A stretch of 64,000 nt of DNA, taken from Fontibacter flavus (GTDB lineage: Bacteria; Bacteroidota; Bacteroidia; Cytophagales; Cyclobacteriaceae). The stretch covers positions 124,001 to 188,000 of the forward strand of contig NZ_JBHLWI010000028.1 of the NCBI RefSeq assembly GCF_042432905.1, read 5' to 3'. A program made the position numbers and the translations under genes. A model generated the notes under the pieces. The model did no database searches, was not told the origin of the DNA, and was given only the letters and a program-made list of their open reading frames with translations. Each line of letters starts with the position of its first letter. Positions within the stretch are counted from its first letter, which is position 1. Below, piece after piece: positions 44,501 through 53,580 of this stretch.

Positions 44501-45808
44501 GACATTATATTTTTCTGCAAAATGCAGCAGGACTTCATTGACTTTTTCTTCCTCTGGGATGCCATGCCGGTTGAGTTCGACGTAGAAATCCTCTCCAAAC
44601 TGTTCTTTCCACCACACAAATGCTTCCTCTGCTTGGGTATCGCCCACATTCAGGATCAGGTAGGGTATTTCCCCCCAAAGTCCACCTGTGGTGGCGATCA
44701 GATCTCCCTTGTATTGCACCAAGAGCTCCTTGTCTATTCTAGGTACATAATAGTAACCTTGAATATTGGCATAGGAAGCCAGTTTGGCCAGGTTGTGGTA
44801 GCCACTTTTATTTTTTGCCAAGAGTACGGTTTGAAAGCCATCATCCTTGGTGTTTTTATTTTTTCTGTCTCTGGAGAGGTTAAATTCACAGCCGATAATT
44901 GGTTTGATTTCTGCTGCCAAAGCTGCCCTAACAAAATGGAATGCCCCCATCATATTGCCGTGATCTGTCATGGCGATGGCTGGCATATTCATCTGCTTGG
45001 CTAGTGCAATCATGGCCGGTATTTCAGATGTCGCCTGTAATACGGAGTATTGGGTATGCACATGGAGATGCGTGAAAGGCATGTCCACCATGTCTGAGAT
45101 ATCTGCTGTTCCAGCTGCTTTCAGGACTTCCTTTGCGGCTACTTTGGTGTCATCTTTGGCTGCTGCAAAATTGGCCACATCCAGCTTGGGGGCTTCATAA
45201 ACCACCTCTTCAGCTTTAATACCTTCTTCAGGTTTGATGACAAGCTGGGTGATCAGTCCAAAAAAGCATTTTGCAGTAGCATCTACGTCGTAGGCAGCAT
45301 CGTGGGCATCTGCAAATCCATTTCCGAATAACTTGTGGTGGAGTTCGGTAAGGGTAGGCCATTTGAATTTACCTCCTTTTCCCCCAGGAATTGCGCAAAA
45401 ATCTGTAGAAAGGTCCTTAGTGTCCAATTCCTGCATCTCAGGCAATTTCATGGGGATTTTCTTCCTCAGGAACTCAGCCCCCATGACATTGATGTCAAAG
45501 CCAATATTGTGGCCTACAAGATATTTGGCTTTGTCGACATCGTCATGGAAGATTTTCAGGACTTTGTCCAGTTCATGGCCTTCTTTTGTTGCTCTTGCAG
45601 TAGAGATGCCATGGACTTTTTCGGCGTTATAGGGGATGGTAAAACCTTCCGGTTTGACGATGTAATTATGATTGGAGAGCAGATTGCCATTGGCGTCATG
45701 TAGCTGCCAAGCTATCTGGACGAGGCGTGGCCAATTGTCCAGATCTGTCATTGGGGCATCATAACTTCTTGGTAATCCTGTAGTTTCTGTATCAAAAACA
45801 ATGTACAT
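41522..45808 (-). CDS. dnaE: DNA polymerase III alpha subunit with N-terminal DnaQ-like exonuclease
   Basis: Replicative polymerase. The 1428 aa exceed usual DnaE (about 1160-1200) because of an N-terminal 3'-5' exonuclease (about 1-190) with DEDDh residues D6, E8 (FDTETTG), D105 (HNIGFD), H169 and D174. A PHP domain follows from about residue 245 (FTHLHVHTQYSVL, AIAMTDHGNMMGA). The polymerase core has PDIDIDFDDEGR. A C-terminal OB fold appears in DIKAAGMVTSF and FGTLTMEDY. Built-in proofreading is inferred from intact exonuclease residues. Confidence 0.96.
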   Translation of the reverse strand: MYIVFDTETTGLPRSYDAPMTDLDNWPRLVQIAWQLHDANGNLLSNHNYIVKPEGFTIPYNAEKVHGISTARATKEGHELDKVLKIFHDDVDKAKYLVGHNIGFDINVMGAEFLRKKIPMKLPEMQELDTKDLSTDFCAIPGGKGGKFKWPTLTELHHKLFGNGFADAHDAAYDVDATAKCFFGLITQLVIKPEEGIKAEEVVYEAPKLDVANFAAAKDDTKVAAKEVLKAAGTADISDMVDMPFTHLHVHTQYSVLQATSEIPAMIALAKQMNMPAIAMTDHGNMMGAFHFVRAALAAEIKPIIGCEFNLSRDRKNKNTKDDGFQTVLLAKNKSGYHNLAKLASYANIQGYYYVPRIDKELLVQYKGDLIATTGGLWGEIPYLILNVGDTQAEEAFVWWKEQFGEDFYVELNRHGIPEEEKVNEVLLHFAEKYNVKYFAANNTYYNQKVDAKAHDILLCVKDGELVEKPKKYVGKRGREYRYGFPNDEFYLKSPEEMKKLFADLPEAIACTNEIVEKIETYKLQRDVLLPKFDIPEEFKHPEDDVDGGKRGENAYLRYLTYEGAKKRYPVITDEIKERLDFELQTIEKTGYPGYFLIVQDFTGAARQMGVSVGPGRGSAAGSAVAYCIGITNVDPIAYDLLFERFLNPDRVSLPDIDIDFDDEGRQKVIDYVINKYGSNQVAQIITYGTMAAKSAIRDTARVLNLPLAEADKLAKLVPDIKLKALFDLAKDRAKLSEKLKGNGEDISKADELIRISKGQDELSKTINQAKILEGSVRNTGIHACGVIITPDDITNFVPVALAKDSDMVCTQFDNSVVESAGLLKMDFLGLKTLTLIKDAVKIVKERHGIVLDPDNFPIDDVKTYELFQRGETVGIFQYESPGMQKYMRELKPTVFADLIAMNALYRPGPLEYIPSFIRRKHGTEPITYDLDDMKEYLEETYGITVYQEQVMLLSQKLAGFTKGEADVLRKAMGKKQKDVLDKMKPKFVEQASAKGHDSKKLEKIWKDWEAFASYAFNKSHSTCYAWIAYQTAYLKAHYPAEYMASVLSNNMNDITQVTFFMEECKRMGISVLGPDVNESKSGFTVNQEGQIRFGMAAIKGVGGAAVDAIVEEREKSGKYSNIFEFCKRVNSRALNKKSLESLAMAGSFDCFPQHHRRQYLEAPESDVTLLEKAVKYAQKVQQEADSSQVSLFGGSSGMEVPLPSVPAMEPFSQLQQLNIEKDVVGLYISGHPLDQFRVEMESFTNTPLTEFPDIENLRKKGDIKAAGMVTSFAHRTTKTGKPFGTLTMEDYHGGHTFFLFGDDYVKYKEYFMTGWFLYITGSVHPNKWKENEFEFKINTMMLLSEVRGKMIKGLRVNIDLDDLTYDLMEKLEGITQKYKGEAKLYINVIDSRENITLDLMSKRYTVDPSNEMIKDLGQIPEVVYQII

Positions 45809-45957
45809 GCTTATTCATCAATTTTAGGAATTCCAAATTAATACATATCGTCGGGAGCTTCCCCATCTGTGTCAGGATTTGTCGCTTTTTTTTTGATTGA
45901 ACCAGATACTTGCATCACTCGTTTTATATTTCAAATCCTATTTAATATCTTTATTCC

Positions 45958-46623
45958 ATGCAGGCATACGAATTTATCAATAATCTCATTCCTCCTTTAA
46001 AGCCCAACGATAAGGCCAAGATGGCTTTGTCTTGGATGGAAGAAATCAGAACCAATGTTTTGCCTGTAGTGGATAAAGGTGTTTTCAAGGGATTTGTCAG
46101 TGATGATCTGATCTATACCCGTAACAATCCGGAGTTGAAGATCAGCAAGTTTGAGTTGGAGTCTCCCGCCTGTTTTGTGTATTTGGATAAGCATATCTAT
46201 GATGTCATTCGGGTATCTTCTGAATTTGATGTCAATATGGTAGCGGTTGTGGATAGGGAAAATAAATATTTGGGAGTAGTGACCATGGAGGATGCCATTG
46301 GGGCTTTTGCCGATACACTGTCAATCCAATCCAGGGGAGCTGTTTTAGTGCTTTCCATGTTTATGACTGATTACAGCCTTTTTGAAATTGCTAGGATCAT
46401 CGAATCTGAAAACGCCAAAATTCTCAGTAGTTTTATTTCCAATGATCCCTTGGATGACAGCAAAATCAAGTTGACACTAAAGCTTGATAAGACTGAGCTA
46501 AGGCATATCAAAGCTACCCTTGAGCGCTTTGGATATCGGATTTTGGATCAATATCAGGAAGAAAATGGAATCACTGAAGAGCGTGAAAGGATAGACAACC
46601 TGATGCGCTTCCTAAATATTTAA
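45958..46623 (+). CDS. CBS-domain protein
   Basis: The 221-aa soluble protein has paired CBS motifs (residues about 25-125: VLPVVDKGVFKGFVSDDLIY and VAVVDRENKYLGVVTMEDAI) and a C-terminal ACT-like region (LFEIARIIESENAKILSS). CBS pairs bind adenosyl nucleotides. It is 10 bp upstream of nadK. Confidence 0.9.
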   Translation: MQAYEFINNLIPPLKPNDKAKMALSWMEEIRTNVLPVVDKGVFKGFVSDDLIYTRNNPELKISKFELESPACFVYLDKHIYDVIRVSSEFDVNMVAVVDRENKYLGVVTMEDAIGAFADTLSIQSRGAVLVLSMFMTDYSLFEIARIIESENAKILSSFISNDPLDDSKIKLTLKLDKTELRHIKATLERFGYRILDQYQEENGITEERERIDNLMRFLNI

Positions 46624-46633
46624 GCAGACCAAA

Positions 46634-47509
46634 ATGAATATTGTCCTTCATGGCATAAACCTCCAAAAGGAGTTTATACCATTAATAGAACATTTGACCG
46701 AAATATTGAAAAGCCGGGATAGCCGGATTTTTTTTACTGAGGCATTTGCCAAATCCATCAAAAAATTGCCGGGCAATTTCCGTCATTTTGAGATTTTGGA
46801 TGCCAAAAAAGATATGCAACAAATGGACTTTGTCCTCTCTATTGGAGGAGATGGCACTTTGTTGGATACGGTCGTTCAGGTGGGCAAACTTGAGATTCCT
46901 ATTTTGGGGATCAATACCGGCAGGATGGGGTTTTTGGCTACGGTGGCCAAAGAAAACATTCAGAACGCTATGAATGACCTTTTTAGCAGGAATTTTACCA
47001 TAGAGTCCCGGGCACTAGTGTCTTTGGAATCCTCTAGGCCATTATTTAGCGGAATGAACTTTGCCTTAAATGAATTCACCATTCATAAAAGGGACACTTC
47101 CTCTATGATTATCGTCCATACCTACATCAATGGGCAATACCTGAACAGTTATTGGGCAGATGGATTGATTGTCGCTACGCCTACCGGCTCTACAGGATAT
47201 TCTCTCAGCTGTGGTGGGCCTTTGATTACCCCCGGCGCCAGGAATTTTGTCATCACACCTGTAAGTCCTCATAACCTCAACGTGAGACCTATTATTGTTC
47301 CGGATGAATCCATTATCAGTTTTAAAATTGAAGGGAGGTCAGAGAAGTTCCTCATTTCCCTGGATTCCAGGTCTACGGCCATAGATGCTACGGTAGAATT
47401 GAAATTGAGAAAGGCTGACTTCTCTGCCCGTTTGGTGAAATTTTCAGGATATAGTTATTTCGATACCCTTAGACAGAAGTTGAACTGGGGTTTTGATATG
47501 CGGAATTGA
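46634..47509 (+). CDS. nadK: NAD kinase
   Basis: Phosphorylates NAD to NADP. The 291 aa have VLSIGGDGTLLDT (GGDG motif, near residue 70), LGINTGRMGFLA and DGLIVATPTGSTGYSLSCGGP. It lies between the CBS gene and a terminator at 47651. Confidence 0.96.
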   Translation: MNIVLHGINLQKEFIPLIEHLTEILKSRDSRIFFTEAFAKSIKKLPGNFRHFEILDAKKDMQQMDFVLSIGGDGTLLDTVVQVGKLEIPILGINTGRMGFLATVAKENIQNAMNDLFSRNFTIESRALVSLESSRPLFSGMNFALNEFTIHKRDTSSMIIVHTYINGQYLNSYWADGLIVATPTGSTGYSLSCGGPLITPGARNFVITPVSPHNLNVRPIIVPDESIISFKIEGRSEKFLISLDSRSTAIDATVELKLRKADFSARLVKFSGYSYFDTLRQKLNWGFDMRN

Positions 47510-47650
47510 CAAGCGGCCATTATAGGAAATCTTAATTTCTGTTTTTGCAAAAGCAACAGTGTGATTTTCCTGATCATTTGAAAATCGGAGTTGTTAATTC
47601 TGGGTAATATTTTCATATTTGTTTGAATTGAGTAGGTCTTAACATAAATT

Positions 47651-47678
47651 AACCCTGGAAATACGAAACAGGGTTTTT
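47651..47678 (+). terminator. Terminator after nadK
   Basis: AACCCTG (47651-47657) pairs with CAGGGTT (47669-47675), followed by TTT. Confidence 0.7.
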
Positions 47679-47710
47679 ATATCGTTTAGTACTTCATAAA
47701 TTGCATCGTC

Positions 47711-48457
47711 TTGAATAAAATTAATTTCAGGATCTATATCCTTGCTTTGCTTCTGAGTACCGGTATGTTGATGCCGGGCATTTCTTTCGCCCAATATGAT
47801 TTAGGTGGAGGTTTAGGAGTGGCTGCCTATTCAGGCGACATCGTTAGGAGATTAGATCAGGGGAAAATTGGACTTCAAGGGACGTTGTTTGGCAGACGAA
47901 ATTTTGACAATGTATGGTCCATGAGGGCAGCCCTTTCTTTTGGGAGGATTTCTGCAGCTGATAGCATTACAGGAATTGATGCCGCAGCTATTGCTCGGGA
48001 CGCCTATTTCAAAGGTAATATCTATGAGGCTTCGGTCGTGATGGAGTACCATTTTCTTGATTACACCCACCCTCAGGCAGTTTACCGGTATTCACCATAT
48101 GGTTTCTTTGGATTGGGATACAGCTATTATAGCGGTTCCGGAAGTGCTTATGTGTTTGATCCTGAAGAAAATTATGGAGTAGGAACGCCTGTGATTCCAT
48201 TTGGGATAGGGGTAAAATACAGGTTGACGGATAAATGGACCCTGGCCGCTGAGTTGGGTTTCAGGGCGACTTTCACAGATTTTCTTGATAAAATCGATGA
48301 TCGTCAGCCGGTAATCAACAGATTTCCCGATCCTGCAAATCCAAATTCACCTTATGGAGTGAACCGGGGCAATTACAGTGATAAAGACTGGTATTATTTT
48401 TTTGGTCTGACTATCAGTTATTCCTTTAACACGATTAAATGCTATACCTATAATTAA
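47711..48457 (+). CDS. DUF6089-type outer-membrane protein
   Basis: The 248 aa have a signal peptide (ILALLLSTGMLMPGISFAQ) and beta-barrel strands (GGGLGVAAYSGDI, YSPYGFFGLGYSYYSG, WTLAAELGFRATFTDFLDKIDD). It appears to start at TTG 47711, giving NKINFRIYILALL. Homologues sit next to uppS-bamA in Bacteroidetes, as here. Confidence 0.85.
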   Translation: MNKINFRIYILALLLSTGMLMPGISFAQYDLGGGLGVAAYSGDIVRRLDQGKIGLQGTLFGRRNFDNVWSMRAALSFGRISAADSITGIDAAAIARDAYFKGNIYEASVVMEYHFLDYTHPQAVYRYSPYGFFGLGYSYYSGSGSAYVFDPEENYGVGTPVIPFGIGVKYRLTDKWTLAAELGFRATFTDFLDKIDDRQPVINRFPDPANPNSPYGVNRGNYSDKDWYYFFGLTISYSFNTIKCYTYN

Positions 48458-48537
48458 TTGAGCATTAGGTTAGAATATTGGAAAAGAAATAGCATTTTTG
48501 TACCTCCAAAAAAAGAACTGGATTCTTTAGACCCGGA

Positions 48538-49281
48538 ATGAAGGAATTATTAGATAAGAATAACATCCCCCAGCATATTGCGATAATCATGGACGGTAAC
48601 GGCCGTTGGGCCCAACAAAAAGGCGCCATGAGGATTTTTGGTCACAGGAATGCGCTGACTGCCGTAAGGCAATCCATTGAAGCCTGTGCAGAACTTGGGG
48701 TGAAATACCTGACTCTTTACGCATTTTCTACTGAAAACTGGGCAAGACCTCAAGATGAGGTAAATGCCTTGATGGAAATACTCATCAATTCCATTACAGA
48801 TGAAGTGCCCACGATGATGAAAAACAACATCGTATTGACTGCCATAGGGGACATCAAAAGTTTACCCACAGGGGCGCAGGCAAAATTGCAGGAGGCGAAG
48901 GAAATAACAGGAAAAAACACTGGTTTGACAGTGGTATTGGCCTTGAGTTATAGTGGAAGGTGGGAGATTGAGCATGCTGTAAAGGACATTGTCAAGAAAG
49001 TAGTTGAAGGACAGATTAAATTAGAAGACATTGATCAGCAAATGATTGCTGACCATTTGAATACCAAAAATATCCCTGATCCGGAATTATTGATCAGGAC
49101 CAGCGGTGAGTTGCGAATCAGTAATTTTCTGCTTTGGCAATTGGCTTATACAGAGCTGTATTTTACAGAACTGTTGTGGCCGGACTTTAGGAGGGATCAT
49201 TTGTTGGAAGCCGTACTGGATTACCAAAGAAGAGAGCGAAGGTTTGGAAAGACCGGAGCTCAGATTAAATCAAAACGTTGA
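48538..49281 (+). CDS. uppS: Isoprenyl transferase (undecaprenyl diphosphate synthase)
   Basis: Makes the C55 lipid carrier for cell-wall synthesis. The 247 aa have the catalytic Asp in AIIMDGNGRWA, TLYAFSTENWARP, and LLIRTSGELRISNFLLWQLAYTEL. Its stop directly abuts the bamA start, indicating coupling. Confidence 0.96.
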   Translation: MKELLDKNNIPQHIAIIMDGNGRWAQQKGAMRIFGHRNALTAVRQSIEACAELGVKYLTLYAFSTENWARPQDEVNALMEILINSITDEVPTMMKNNIVLTAIGDIKSLPTGAQAKLQEAKEITGKNTGLTVVLALSYSGRWEIEHAVKDIVKKVVEGQIKLEDIDQQMIADHLNTKNIPDPELLIRTSGELRISNFLLWQLAYTELYFTELLWPDFRRDHLLEAVLDYQRRERRFGKTGAQIKSKR

Positions 49282-51969
49282 ATGAAGCGAAGTACGATTA
49301 TACTTTTACTTATCTTTTGGGTGGGTGTTTCCCATGCTCAGATTCGTTTGGGTCAAAGCAGGTTTACCCCAAGCAGACCAGTTGATATTATGGAGTTAAA
49401 TTACTCCAAACCTCAAAAATTCAGGATTGCGGAGATCAAGGCAGTAGGCTTGGCTACACTCGATGAAGTGGCGGTCATTTCCTTGTCCGGATTGCGCGTA
49501 GATGATGAAATCTCTGTTCCAGGAGATGAAATTTCTACTGCCCTCAAAAAATTATGGGGTCAAGGCATCATCGGTGATGTGAAAATTCTGGTGACCAAAG
49601 TGGAGGGAAATGACATTTACCTTTTGTTAGAACTCACCGAAAGGCCTAGATTCAGTAGGGTAGAATTTACGGGAATCAACAAAACCCAGGAAGGTGAGCT
49701 TAAGGATAAAGTGAAAATCCGTGGTAGGGTAGTCCGTGATGATGTGCTCAGCACTTCCCAAAGGGCAATCCGACAATACTTCGTGGATAAAGGTTTCCTC
49801 AATACCGAGGTGAAAGTAATCCAGGAAAGGGATACCACCTTACCGAATAGTGTAAAAATCAGATTCGATGTGGATCCCAAGTCTAAGGTGAAGATCAATA
49901 AGATCAATATCTATGGAAACGAGGAGATTTCTGATAAAAAGATAAAAAGCAAACTCAAAGGAACCAAGGAACACCCAAGACTTCATTTCTTCAGGGAACT
50001 TGCTTCAAGATTGAGCAATACTACTCCTAAAACTGCCAAAGAGGCGATCGTTTACAGAAATGTCGTGTCTGATGAGGAGGTAAAAGAGTATTTCAACCAA
50101 AATTTCAAGTTGAACTTCTTCTCTGCATCCAAGTATGTGGCAAAGGATTTCAAAGAAGACAAGGAAAAAGTAATTGGCTATTTCAATTCCCAAGGTTACC
50201 GTGATGCTGTCATCCTTTCGGATTCTACTTACAGACATGCTGAAAATACCATCAACTTGGATATTGCGCTGGAAGAAGGGATCAAATATTATTACCGCAA
50301 TATCACATTTGTAGGAAACTACCTTCACCCTGATGAGGTGCTTTTGGCGAGATTGGGAATTGAAAAGGGAGATGTGTACAATAAAGAAAAGCTTGAGAAA
50401 AGGCTGAATTATGATCCGCAAAAAGGAGATGATGTCAGCTCTTTGTATCAGGATGACGGTTACCTTTTCTTCCAAATTGATCCGGTAGAAGTCAAAGTTC
50501 AGGCTGATTCTATTGATATCGAAATGAGGATTTTTGAAGGTCCTCAGGTTACAGTGAATTCGGTCAACATTGAAGGAAATGAAAGGACTTCTGACCATGT
50601 GGTCATGAGGGAAATCAGGATTCTCCCAGGACAGAAATTCAATAGGAGTTTGTTGGTTAGGACGATCAGGGAACTTTCACAGTTGGGTTATTTCGATCCG
50701 GAAAAGATCGAACCCGACATGAGACCTAACTTTGAAAATGCCACAGTAGACATTACGTTCAAATTAGAGGAAAGGCCAAATGACCAGATCGAATTGTCTG
50801 GTGGCTGGGGTGGCTTCTTCGGTTTTGTGGGTACCGTGGGTCTGGTCTTCAATAATTTCTCGATCAAAAATATCGGTAATTTTGAAAAGTGGAGGCCGCT
50901 TCCTGTGGGCGATGGTCAGAAACTTTCTTTGAGGGTACAGGCTAACGGAAGGACATTTCAGAACTACAGCCTTTCTTTGACAGAACCATGGTTTGGAGGT
51001 AAGAAACCAAATGCATTGAGTTTTAGCTTAAACCACTCTGTTCAAAGGCAAGTCGACTTCTTTGGTGGAGACCCAACGAGGGAGATCGGGTCATTCAGAA
51101 TCACGGGTGCTACTTTGGGGTTATCAAAAAGGGTCACTTGGCCTGATGATTATTTCATGATCAGCAATTCCCTTACTTTCCAGATTTACGATTTCAATCA
51201 ATTCGGTACCAATTTCGGGTTGAGCTTTCCGACGGGTAAGGCAAACAGTTTAGCGCTTAACACAACAATTGCAAGAAATAACATTGACAACCCAATCTAC
51301 CCAAGGTTGGGATCCAATATCTCTTTGAATACCTCATTTACCCCTCCATACCAGTCAATGAATAAAAATCTCAATAGGGAATCTCCTGATGAGGAAAAGT
51401 TTAGATGGCTTGAATATCATAAGTGGATGTTTGATGCGACCTTCTACACTCCTGTGTTTGGTTCATCTAAATGGGTGATCAGTGCCAGAACGCACATGGG
51501 CTTCTTGGGTTCTTATGGGGATAGAATAGGAATTATTCCATTGGAGCGCTTTGTAATGGGTGGTGATGGTATGAATTTTAATAACTTTGCATTAGGTCAG
51601 GAAATAGTTGGTCTTCGTGGTTATGAAAACCAGGTCCTAACCCCAGGTAGAGCTACCCGTGGTACAGGCTTACCATATGGTGGTATTGTCTACAATAAGC
51701 ACGTGATGGAGCTGAGATTCCTGGTGTCTCCAAACCCTTCTGCGACAATCTTCTTATTGGGATTTGCGGAAGCAGGGAACAACTGGGGATCTTATGCGGA
51801 GTATAACCCCTACAACTTGAAAAAGTCAGCAGGCTTTGGTGCCAGGATATTCATGCCTGCATTTGGTCTGTTAGGTCTTGACTGGGGTTATGGATTTGAT
51901 CCAATACCAGGATCTACTAAAAGAAGTGGTGCACAGTTCCACTTTACCATTGGTCAACAATTCAGATAA
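49282..51969 (+). CDS. bamA: Outer-membrane assembly factor BamA
   Basis: Inserts beta-barrel proteins into the outer membrane. The 895 aa begin with a signal peptide (TIILLLIFWVGVSHAQ), then five POTRA domains (about 45-470; for example FTGINKTQEGELKDKVKIRG, VNSVNIEGNERTSDHVVMREIRILPGQ), and a C-terminal barrel with LRGYENQVLTPG and a final Phe-rich strand. It overlaps the first ompH by one base. Confidence 0.96.
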   Translation: MKRSTIILLLIFWVGVSHAQIRLGQSRFTPSRPVDIMELNYSKPQKFRIAEIKAVGLATLDEVAVISLSGLRVDDEISVPGDEISTALKKLWGQGIIGDVKILVTKVEGNDIYLLLELTERPRFSRVEFTGINKTQEGELKDKVKIRGRVVRDDVLSTSQRAIRQYFVDKGFLNTEVKVIQERDTTLPNSVKIRFDVDPKSKVKINKINIYGNEEISDKKIKSKLKGTKEHPRLHFFRELASRLSNTTPKTAKEAIVYRNVVSDEEVKEYFNQNFKLNFFSASKYVAKDFKEDKEKVIGYFNSQGYRDAVILSDSTYRHAENTINLDIALEEGIKYYYRNITFVGNYLHPDEVLLARLGIEKGDVYNKEKLEKRLNYDPQKGDDVSSLYQDDGYLFFQIDPVEVKVQADSIDIEMRIFEGPQVTVNSVNIEGNERTSDHVVMREIRILPGQKFNRSLLVRTIRELSQLGYFDPEKIEPDMRPNFENATVDITFKLEERPNDQIELSGGWGGFFGFVGTVGLVFNNFSIKNIGNFEKWRPLPVGDGQKLSLRVQANGRTFQNYSLSLTEPWFGGKKPNALSFSLNHSVQRQVDFFGGDPTREIGSFRITGATLGLSKRVTWPDDYFMISNSLTFQIYDFNQFGTNFGLSFPTGKANSLALNTTIARNNIDNPIYPRLGSNISLNTSFTPPYQSMNKNLNRESPDEEKFRWLEYHKWMFDATFYTPVFGSSKWVISARTHMGFLGSYGDRIGIIPLERFVMGGDGMNFNNFALGQEIVGLRGYENQVLTPGRATRGTGLPYGGIVYNKHVMELRFLVSPNPSATIFLLGFAEAGNNWGSYAEYNPYNLKKSAGFGARIFMPAFGLLGLDWGYGFDPIPGSTKRSGAQFHFTIGQQFR

Positions 51970-52502
51970 TGATGGAAAGATCGCTTAAATTATTATTTTT
52001 GTCTGGCTTGATTTGGATGCTAGGAGCTGTTCCTATGGTTCATGCCCAGAAATTCGGATATATTGATTCAGAATTTCTCCTTAACAAGCATCCTGATTAC
52101 AGGTTGGTACAGAATGAGTTAGCGACCTTGAGTGAGGAGTGGAAAAAAGAGGCACGGAAATTGGAGCAGGATATAAAAGAAATGTATTCCAGCCTTAAAG
52201 CAGAGGAAGTTTTGCTGACGGAGGAAATGTATCAGGAAAGACTTGCCAGCATAAAAGATAGAGAAAAGGAAGCCGTGGCATTCAACAATAGGGTCTTTGG
52301 AATCAATGGGCAATACTATCAAAAACAAGCGGAATTGCTCCAACCCCTTCAATCCAAGATCTTTGATGCCATCGATAAGGTCTGCAAAAGATTCAGCTTA
52401 GCAGTGCTCTTCGATAAAGCTTCAGGTCCTTTGATGATTTATACTGACCCCAGGCATGACTACTCTGAATTTGTGCTACAGGAATTAGGAATCGAAAAAT
52501 AA
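51969..52502 (+). CDS. OmpH/Skp-family periplasmic chaperone (1)
   Basis: The 177 aa have a signal peptide (FLSGLIWMLGAVPMVHAQ), then FGYIDSEFLLNKHPDY and a long charged helical region (KEARKLEQDIKEMYSSLKAEE), ending YTDPRHDYSEFVLQELGIE. It chaperones unfolded outer-membrane proteins and lies in the bamA operon (TAATG junction). Confidence 0.93.
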   Translation: MMERSLKLLFLSGLIWMLGAVPMVHAQKFGYIDSEFLLNKHPDYRLVQNELATLSEEWKKEARKLEQDIKEMYSSLKAEEVLLTEEMYQERLASIKDREKEAVAFNNRVFGINGQYYQKQAELLQPLQSKIFDAIDKVCKRFSLAVLFDKASGPLMIYTDPRHDYSEFVLQELGIEK

Positions 52503-52522
52503 AATTTAAAATAGAAACAAAA

Positions 52523-53068
52523 ATGATGAAAGTAAAAGTTATCCTTTCCGCAATCGCTTTGTTTTGCGTAGGATTTGTGGCTCAAGCACAACAAGATATC
52601 AAAATTGGTTATACCAATGTTGAGCTATTGATGGATTTGATGCCTGAAATGGAACAAATTGGAGCTGATATCCAGGATTACCAAACACAGCTTCAAACCA
52701 ATATCCAGACTAAAGCTGCTGACTTCGAAAGAAAAGTGCAAGCTTACCAACAAGCTGCACAGACTATGACTGAAGATGCCAGAGCTGCTAAAGAAAATGA
52801 ATTGAGACAATTGCAGCAAGAGCTTCAGAAATATGAGCAAGATGCTCAGGTTTCTTACCAAAGAAAACTGCAGGAGTTGTTGGAGCCGGTACAGCAAAAA
52901 GTTTTCAATGCGATCAACTCGGTTGCAGCTGAAAACAATTATACGCATATCTTCTCTGAATCTGCTGGTAACTCTCCAATCTTGTTGTATACAAGAGACG
53001 ATGACAAGTTCACAGAATTGGTTTTGGCTAAATTGGGCGTTCAATTGCCAGCAACACCAAATAATTAA
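52523..53068 (+). CDS. OmpH/Skp-family periplasmic chaperone (2)
   Basis: The 181 aa have a signal peptide (ILSAIALFCVGFVAQAQ) and DIKIGYTNVELLMDLMPEMEQ, with a Gln-rich coiled coil (ENELRQLQQELQKYEQDAQ) and a C-terminus YTRDDDKFTELVLAKLGVQ. A paralogue of the preceding gene; the pair follows bamA as usual in this phylum. A strong terminator follows. Confidence 0.94.
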   Translation: MMKVKVILSAIALFCVGFVAQAQQDIKIGYTNVELLMDLMPEMEQIGADIQDYQTQLQTNIQTKAADFERKVQAYQQAAQTMTEDARAAKENELRQLQQELQKYEQDAQVSYQRKLQELLEPVQQKVFNAINSVAAENNYTHIFSESAGNSPILLYTRDDDKFTELVLAKLGVQLPATPNN

Positions 53069-53096
53069 TAATTATCCATTCGTCGCGTGAATGTGT

Positions 53097-53129
53097 GGCC
53101 TGTTCCTGATTGGGGACAGGCCTTTTTTT
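53097..53129 (+). terminator. Terminator of the bamA-ompH operon
   Basis: GGCCTGT and ACAGGCC arms (53097-53103/53116-53122) with extra CC/GG pairing are followed by TTTTTTT. Confidence 0.9.
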
Positions 53130-53201
53130 GTGATTTTTGTTGCAGAACCAATGTGTTATGTTTATTGTATTTGTATTGTTGGTTCATTTGATCTGATGAC
53201 A

Positions 53202-53490
53202 GATAGGCAATCCCTATGGGATTGGGAATATGGTTTGATGACGCGGATGCTACCAATAGGTAATCCCTCTGGGATTAATTCGGTACTTGATTTATGTGTT
53301 TACTTCTTATAGGCAATCCCTCTGGGATTATGGGGGCTTGATTAATGGGTTGTTTATCGATAATTGATCCTTCGGGGATAGATGGTAGGTTGATTGCAAT
53401 TCATGCAATAGATGGGCTGTTCCGATGGGGTTGTTGGAGTAGGTTGCTTGCCAGTGATATTCTGTCCCTCTGGAATAACTGAAGGCTTCA
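53202..53490. repeat. 53-bp-periodic hairpin repeat (six units)
   Basis: Six units of the type AATCCC-TCT-GGGATT start their CCC at about 53212, 53265, 53318, 53369, 53422 and 53466, a 53-base period for the first five. The first three are near identical; later ones decay with partly compensating changes. Linkers are also related (TTGAT...CAATAGG). This repeat fills much of the 512-bp gap 53069-53580. Confidence 0.8.
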
Positions 53491-53580
53491 TATTCGGCCG
53501 AAAAGTGTTCAGGGTGGGATTGTGATGATGGTTAGATATAATTGATTTTAAAAAATTTAAAGAATATATGCTTAGAAGAT

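Noticed and set aside
48083..48094. TTTACCGGTATT resembling the module palindrome
   Set aside because: Single match within a coding sequence, without the T-run or GAATTAGTTTT core.
53202..53490. Possible CRISPR array
   Set aside because: Units are palindromes that decay progressively, linkers are related to one another rather than unique spacers, and no cas gene is present.
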